Part shown: positions 59,460 through 64,000 of the stretch, one piece after another
How the letters are laid out: each line of letters opens with the position of its first letter
How positions within the stretch are numbered: the first letter of the stretch is position 1
DNA from: CAWHPS01 sp963831235
GTDB taxonomy: Bacteria; Fibrobacterota; OXYB2-FULL-49-7; JAEUSG01
Assembly (NCBI GenBank): GCA_963831235.1
Contig: CAWHPS010000064.1
Location: forward strand, 1-64,000
DNA: 64,000 nt
Direction of reading: 5' to 3'
The notes under the pieces: model-generated
What the model was told of the DNA's origin: nothing
Seen by the model: only the letters and a program-made list of their open reading frames with translations
Database searches by the model: none
Translations under genes and position numbers: made by a program

Positions 59460-60286
59460 TGCGTATTCTGGAACACTCGGCATGACATTCTGATTTGATC
59501 CGGCACCCTAATCCGATTCCATCCGGCATGTTTCCCTCGGAGCGTAAGCGACGCTGATTTTAAGATACGCTTTTTCGCATTTTCGGGTCTATCTTTTTCT
59601 TCGCATTGAATCACCATCCAATTGGATTTTGTGAGCGTTGTGGAATATGCGGTCACAAATGGCGTCTGCCACGGTTTTATCCTCAAAGACATCATACCAT
59701 TGTTCAAGCGGTAATTGACTGGTAAAAATGGTCGAGGCCTTCATGTATCGCTCTTCGACAATTTCGAAGAAGATGTTTCTTTCTTCTTTTGTCATGACAT
59801 CCGGCCCGATATCATCCACGACCAGTAGCTCCATTTTTCCAAGACGCTCAAGTATTTTCATGTAGTTGCCGAGGGCGCGTTCCTGCTTAATGTTTTCCAG
59901 TAACCGCGCTGTGCGGACATAGAGGGCTGGGCGCCCTTGACGACAGGCCATCTGGGCAAACGCGCATGCGAGATACGTTTTTCCGACACCCGTGGAACCG
60001 GCGATAAGAATATTGTGATGATTCTCTAGAAAATGACTGTCCAGAATATTTTGAATCTGCGCTTTCTTGATGTTTCGTTTGGCCGTGTATTCAATATCTT
60101 CGAGGCAGGCATTCGGGATCTTGAGCTTTGCGTTTTTCAGCAGCCTTTCTAACCGGCTGTTTCTTCGTTTGTCGTATTCGTGGTCAACCATGTGCGAGAC
60201 GAGTTCCTCATGAGTCAAACTTGTGTACTTCGGGCTTTGGGCAAGCTCCTTGAGTTTGTCTGCCATTCCGTACCAGGGCAATCGCA

Positions 60287-61420
60287 TTAAAATTTAACGA
60301 TTCCAAGGATGCGCTCCAAATATTGTGTGCTCAAAGCTGCTTTTAATTGTTTGCGTACGATACTGGCTTTTATTGATGTTTCCTGTCTCAATAGATTTAT
60401 AGCGACATGCCGGACTACATTCATATTTGTTGGTGCATTTGATTTTCTAATGCGACAGTCATCCTCTCTAAAAGACACATCCAGATTCCAATGCAATTTG
60501 TTTTCAATTCCCCAATGACTGCGTACTGCCTGACCAAACTGTTTTGCCGACATTTTACGACTGAGAATATAATACCGTATTTCTGTCTGCTCTGCTTTTT
60601 TTGTTTTCCTTATGGAGTGAACAGCACCGATAGCAGACAATGATCGCCACTGTTCCTTATTTTTTAGCCAGGTAATATCATCGATAACATGATACTCACG
60701 ATGCTCTTCGCGACCATGTCCCTTATCCTCTGTTGAATACGTGTCATGGGCCACATCTTTCAACCCATCCACCACGACAGTATCTACGCGGTTGCGGATT
60801 TGTTCATACAGGCTCGGTTGATTTTCTTTAACGGCGAGAACATAATCCGCGCCATTGGTTACAATATTGTCGGCAATAGCTTTTTGACAACCCATTGCAT
60901 CGATAGTGACGATACATCCTTTCACCATGAGCATATTCAGCAATTCAGGGATAGCGGTGATTTCGTTGGATTTATCATTCACCTTTATTTGCCCCAGTAC
61001 CAAGTTATTTTCTGCTGCCCAGGCACTAACGACATGGATAGCATTTCGGTCGGCCTTGGTATCAAATGAACGCCGTGCGGTTTTTCCATCGACTGCAATT
61101 ACTTCATTTTGTTTCGGCAATCGTAACGCCTCAACCCATTTTATAAAGCATTCTTGAAAGTCTTTCGGATTTAGCAAGGCACTGGCCCGCCCAAAAGTGT
61201 CATGCGATGGAATGCCGTTTTTGAGTTCAAGAAACTGTTTAAGCCACTCTATTCGCTCGTTGCCAAATAATTCGACTTCCTCGAATGACTTGGCGCCGCA
61301 AAGGGTAGCACATACCAAGACAACAATTATGTCGATAAGTTTGTGGAGTTTTTTACGTTCTATGCGTGGGTCCGGTATGTCTTGGAAGTATTCGATAAAA
61401 GTGCATGGCGTTGAAATCAT
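60287..61420 (-). CDS. ISAs1-family DDE transposase
   Basis: This full-length 377-residue transposase has the DUF4219/DDE_Tnp_1-assoc N-terminus FIEYFQDIPDPRIERKKLHK, then the catalytic segments VIAVDGKTARRSFD (first Asp), IVTIDAMGCQKAIADNI (second Asp) and RSHWGIENKLHWNLDVSFRE (Glu). Length and motif order are those of the family. It fills three quarters of its element. The start is ATG 61420. Confidence 0.95.
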   Translation of the reverse strand: MISTPCTFIEYFQDIPDPRIERKKLHKLIDIIVVLVCATLCGAKSFEEVELFGNERIEWLKQFLELKNGIPSHDTFGRASALLNPKDFQECFIKWVEALRLPKQNEVIAVDGKTARRSFDTKADRNAIHVVSAWAAENNLVLGQIKVNDKSNEITAIPELLNMLMVKGCIVTIDAMGCQKAIADNIVTNGADYVLAVKENQPSLYEQIRNRVDTVVVDGLKDVAHDTYSTEDKGHGREEHREYHVIDDITWLKNKEQWRSLSAIGAVHSIRKTKKAEQTEIRYYILSRKMSAKQFGQAVRSHWGIENKLHWNLDVSFREDDCRIRKSNAPTNMNVVRHVAINLLRQETSIKASIVRKQLKAALSTQYLERILGIVKF

Positions 61421-61526
61421 AAATCCCCCTTATAGGTAAAATAAAATGTGGACATTGCCTCTTCTTTATACTATAATATAGCTCTACGGATATCCGTAGA
61501 GCTACTTAAATAGAAAGGAATTGGGC

Positions 61527-61760
61527 ATGGGCTATCCAACAACGATTCAACTCATCTCACGGAAGAAAGGAAATCAGTGGTATGTTAATTTTCCCAATGC
61601 TTTGGCAAAAGCGATGAATTTCAAGAAACGCGAAATTGTGGAATGGGAGGTTGAAACAGTAAAGTGCATGAAAATGATTAGAACTGGCAAGTCTAACAAA
61701 GTAACTGCAAGAACAAGAACGGATCGTGTGTCACGTATTACCGTTGACAATAAGAAATAA
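61527..61760 (+). CDS. Small passenger protein in the ISAs1 element (AbrB/SpoVT-like?)
   Basis: This 77-residue basic protein starts at ATG 61527. TIQLISRKKGNQWYVNFPNA then LAKAMNFKKREIVEWEVE has the pattern of small AbrB/SpoVT-like swapped-hairpin proteins and of short proteins known to precede some transposases. A basic tail (KVTARTRTDRVSR) follows. It is divergent from the transposase with about 105 bases between, so it may bind the shared promoter and limit transposition; that is inference. Confidence 0.65.
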   Translation: MGYPTTIQLISRKKGNQWYVNFPNALAKAMNFKKREIVEWEVETVKCMKMIRTGKSNKVTARTRTDRVSRITVDNKK

Positions 61761-61835
61761 AGTGGCGAATTTTAATGCGATTGCCCTGCATTCCGTACAG
61801 ACGCAATTCGGTGAGCTTTCGGAGAGTGGATTCAT

Positions 61836-63368
61836 TCATGACGCCAACCTTTCAATAAAGTAATTCGGCCCTCTGATATTTTCAGAGTTCTGGACTGTTG
61901 TTCTTTCCGGTTCCTTGAGAGGCTTTTCATAGAGACGTTTTTTGAGGATATCGTGGATTTCGCGGACGCGGAACAGACGGTACTCTATCCCGATAGCCGC
62001 GGTCTTTTCCATGGCCTCAGCGCCAAAGTCTTTCGCCAGCCTGAAGATTCCTTCTGTGGCGCGAATACCCTGTTCCGGGAACGGCTTGGAGGTCAGGATA
62101 CAGCGTATCAGTTTTTCCGTATTGGGACCTATGCGACCTGCCCGCTCCAGCCGCTTGGCAGGTTCCAGACAGAGAAGACTTTTTTGCCTTTCCGGCATAT
62201 GCTCCGGATTCGTCGTATAGCGGTATTCTTCATGGCTGCGGACGTGAACGGCTAAACGCGTTTGACCCGCGTCGAATATCTCCACGGTGTTCTCCGAAAC
62301 ACGGACATCGACTTCGCGGTTCTTGTAGAATACGGCGGGAACACTGTAATAATGCTTCAGTACCTCAACATGGCTGTCCGGCCCGATGGTATGCCGTTGC
62401 CATTCCTGATACACAAACGGCGTGGCTGGAAGCGGTTTAGCGTTCGGGCGTTCAATTTGTTCGAACAACTCGCGGCGGCTGCATTTCAGTTTCTTCATGG
62501 GCCGGTTATTGGCCTCTTCCAGAAGCGCTCGTATGGCGGTATTGAGCGCCTCGATGGTGTGGAAGATGCGGTTTCGTAACCGCGCAAGAATCCATCGCTG
62601 AACAATCAAAACACCATTTTCCACCAGCGGCTTGTCCTTGGGCTTTCGAGGGCGGGCGGGTATGGGAACAAACCCATAATGCATAGACAGTTGCTGAAAC
62701 GTGGCGTTAATATCCGGGTCATATTTGCAGGCCCTGTCAACTCCGCTTCTTAGATTGTCCAAGACCTCTTTGTGCGGTACGCATCCGGCATATTCAAACG
62801 CGCGCCGATGTCCCATGGCCCAGTGGACTTTCTCCTGAGACTCCTGCGCCTCGGCATAGAGAAGGTTGCTGGCGCCCCAGACCATGACAAACAGTTCCTG
62901 TTCAATAATTTCTCCCGTCTTAATATCAACGATAGCGGGCTTCTTGCCGGAATAATCCACAAAGACAACTTCGCCGCCTTTATGTGACTGCCGCAGATAA
63001 ACATTCAGCCTCTTGCTCCACTGACGATACAATTCGCAGAATTGACTGTATGAATAGCTGTTACCGTTTGCTTCGCGGTATTCCTCCCAAAGCAACTGGA
63101 GTGTAACGCCCGGCCGCCCCAACTCCAAGTGCATATGCTCCATGTCAATCGCCGAATGGCGCTCAATGGCCGGGCCTGATGGAAAAAGTTTCTGCTCGAA
63201 ACTTTCGTCACTCAGAGAGGCGGCATCCGCCCAGCTTATTCCGCAAGCGGAAAACCGGAACAGATACTCTTGGACGGTACTGCGAGCAATAGACAACGCG
63301 TGTGAGATTTGTGTCTGGCTCTGCTTCAGATCAAAATAAAGACGAAGACAATCCTTGATACGACGCAT
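61836..63368 (-). CDS. istA: IS21 transposase IstA
   Basis: The 510 residues begin at ATG 63368, with AGGAGG upstream; six codons more are possible. The N-terminal helix-turn-helix (SQTQISHALSIARSTVQEYL) is followed by an integrase core domain with VVFVDYSGKKPAIVDIKTGE (Asp) and PRKPKDKPLVENGVLIVQRW with the distal Glu. A Mu-transposase C-terminal domain has RHTIGPDSHVEVLKHYYSVP. Its stop overlaps istB in an ATGA. The gene is intact, but its partner istB is broken. Confidence 0.94.
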   Translation of the reverse strand: MRRIKDCLRLYFDLKQSQTQISHALSIARSTVQEYLFRFSACGISWADAASLSDESFEQKLFPSGPAIERHSAIDMEHMHLELGRPGVTLQLLWEEYREANGNSYSYSQFCELYRQWSKRLNVYLRQSHKGGEVVFVDYSGKKPAIVDIKTGEIIEQELFVMVWGASNLLYAEAQESQEKVHWAMGHRRAFEYAGCVPHKEVLDNLRSGVDRACKYDPDINATFQQLSMHYGFVPIPARPRKPKDKPLVENGVLIVQRWILARLRNRIFHTIEALNTAIRALLEEANNRPMKKLKCSRRELFEQIERPNAKPLPATPFVYQEWQRHTIGPDSHVEVLKHYYSVPAVFYKNREVDVRVSENTVEIFDAGQTRLAVHVRSHEEYRYTTNPEHMPERQKSLLCLEPAKRLERAGRIGPNTEKLIRCILTSKPFPEQGIRATEGIFRLAKDFGAEAMEKTAAIGIEYRLFRVREIHDILKKRLYEKPLKEPERTTVQNSENIRGPNYFIERLAS

Positions 63369-63497
63369 GCTTTTCCTCCTGGACATTGATTACCCTTTCG
63401 TTAAATTATGTGTCGAAAAGGTATGAATATCCCTCTTAAGAGTTTGATGAAAATCGCTTGCGTCTGAGGAATGTTTGGGCTTGACAGGCACCCCCTG

Positions 63498-63610
63498 CCG
63501 GATTGTCCGGAATAGGGTGCCGAGTGTGGCCGGAATCAGGTGCCGGATAGAACCGGAATGGGGCGCCGGATCAAATCAGAATGGGGTGCCGAATTCGACC
63601 GGAAAACGCA
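63498..63610. repeat. Multiple short repeats in the right end of IS21
   Basis: Four imperfect copies of CCGGAATnGGGTGCCG, spaced about 22-25 bases apart, fill the right end outside istA. Similar copies in opposite orientation lie in the left end at about 59475-59520. They are the usual transposase-binding repeats of IS21 family ends. Confidence 0.8.
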
Positions 63611-64000
63611 CCATCATCATCCGATCTGTAAACTCCTCCGAATATCGTGCCTGCAAGAACAGTTTTTCCAAAACTTGCCATTGAATAAATATAGCGATAA
63701 TCCAATCCTGAACTCTTGGAAACCCAATTTTTCCCACTGTCGGTTGAAGCAAAAAATCCGTCATAGGTTCCGGCATACAATGTTCCGTTGTTATTTATTA
63801 AAGATAAAATATACGGGATGGTCATCCCGTTTTTTGATGGATACCATGAATCGCTATTCCCGTCTGATGCATACACTCCATCAAGAGTTCCAATTAATTT
63901 CTTTGTTCCAATCATGGTAAAGCAGGTTACTCTCTGATCCGCTTGTCCTGAGGTAATTTCTTGCCATTCGACGCCATTATTTTCGGTTTTAAAAAGTCCA
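63611..64000 (-). pseudogene. N-terminal part of the interrupted beta-propeller protein (runs off the window)
   Basis: The minus-strand frame enters from beyond 64000 (GLFKTENNGVEWQEITSGQA) and contains propeller units such as TLYAGTYDGFFASTDSGKNW and TVLAGTIFGGVYRSDDDG, ending at the IS21 insertion at 63611. It joins in frame with 59459 and below. The true start and signal peptide lie outside the window. Confidence 0.85.

Larger units (their letters stand above)
60274..61788 (-). mobile_element. ISAs1-family insertion sequence within istB
   Basis: The element is 1515 bases. Its left end reads CAGGGCAATCGCATTAAAAT from 60274 and its right end is the exact inverted copy, ending at 61788. Ends of this type are typical of ISAs1. 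It is flanked by a 10-base target duplication, CATTCCGTAC, at 60264-60273 and 61789-61798. It encodes a transposase and a short gene on the other strand. Both ends and the transposase are intact, so it could still be active. Confidence 0.93.
59589..61839 (-). pseudogene. istB: IS21 helper ATPase IstB, split by the inner element
   Basis: The first 17 codons (MNESTLRKLTELRLYGM) run from ATG 61839, which overlaps the istA stop in an ATGA, to the inner element at 61788. The rest lies at 60273-59589: ADKLKELAQSPKYTSLTHEE, a Walker A of LIAGSTGVGKTYLACAFAQM, a Walker B of LLVVDDIGPD, and the ending FHNAHKIQLDGDSMRR. Joined it has about 245 residues, the usual length of the AAA+ ATPase that assists IstA. 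A frame starting at 60287 is an artefact of the inner element's end. Confidence 0.92.
59460..63610 (-). mobile_element. IS21-family insertion sequence, interrupted by an ISAs1-family element
   Basis: The ends are inverted repeats that start TGCGTATTC (59460) and, on the other strand, TGCGTTTTC (63610). Both share CATTCTGATTTGATCCGGC further in, and the right end has repeated CCGGAATnGGGTGCCG units. The target duplication is CCAT (59456-59459 and 63611-63614). It carries istA and istB on the minus strand. Without the inner element it would be about 2.6 kb, the normal size for IS21. It is inactivated, because istB is split. Confidence 0.92.

Noticed and set aside
59460..59529. Alternative start of the propeller fragment at 59529
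   Set aside because: Residues before 59459 are translated from the IS21 inverted repeat; the gene is interrupted, not shortened.
60274..60287. Start of istB at 60287
   Set aside because: It is the ISAs1 inverted repeat read as coding; the original start is at 61839.

Overview
The window is almost certainly a chimeric assembly. Positions 1 to about 1750 are very GC-rich, carry genes of actinobacterial style, and are broken by several single-base frameshifts. At about 1750 the base composition drops abruptly and a dGTPase gene is cut off in mid-frame. From there to 64000 the sequence is one coherent bacterium of low to moderate GC. A TIGR02147-family protein, many secreted proteins ending in a YPNPFNPSTT-type C-terminal sorting domain, and two DUF4954-type proteins point to the Fibrobacterota or a close relative in the FCB group; this is inferred from protein families, not from a tree.

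Positions 1750-17275 (minus strand) are one long housekeeping operon: rimP, nusA, infB, rbfA, a DHH phosphoesterase, truB, ribF, rpsO, pnp, an M16 peptidase, a TPR protein, lspA, an rluA-family pseudouridine synthase, a UbiA-family prenyltransferase and dgt. Next come a histidine kinase, a single-domain response regulator and a PEP-phosphotransferase (17436-21073), a large hybrid kinase whose last codons are an 18-base G run (21210-23927), and a CgeB-like glycosyltransferase. The rRNA operon 16S-tRNA-Ile-tRNA-Ala-23S-5S runs on the minus strand from 32006 to 26626 behind a good promoter.

Positions 32670-36165 are a small accessory zone. A complete tRNA-Leu(CAA) and, 1.65 kb away, a partial copy of its 5' half flank a strongly structured non-coding RNA candidate and a RelE/Xre toxin-antitoxin pair. 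Behind them lies a hicB/hicA pair split by about 0.9 kb of structured, apparently non-coding DNA. Positions 36197-43624 encode secreted proteins (beta-propeller, Kre9/KNH-like and DNRLRE-like) with sorting tails, plus a lipoprotein and a TIGR02147 protein.

Positions 44074-53464 are a tightly packed nine-gene operon: nagB, an AAC(3)-like acetyltransferase, DUF4954, an acyl carrier protein, a second DUF4954 paralogue, an M24 peptidase, a primase-like protein, miaA and an antitoxin with a decayed toxin behind it. The free carrier protein between two left-handed beta-helix paralogues and next to an acyltransferase and an amino-sugar enzyme is the best candidate here for an undescribed pathway. 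The remainder holds a UvrD-type helicase lacking its 2B domain, a PocR/AraC regulator divergent from a URO-D family protein, and a beta-propeller gene split by an IS21-family element. That IS21 element has itself been hit by an ISAs1-family element; both have recognisable ends and target duplications.
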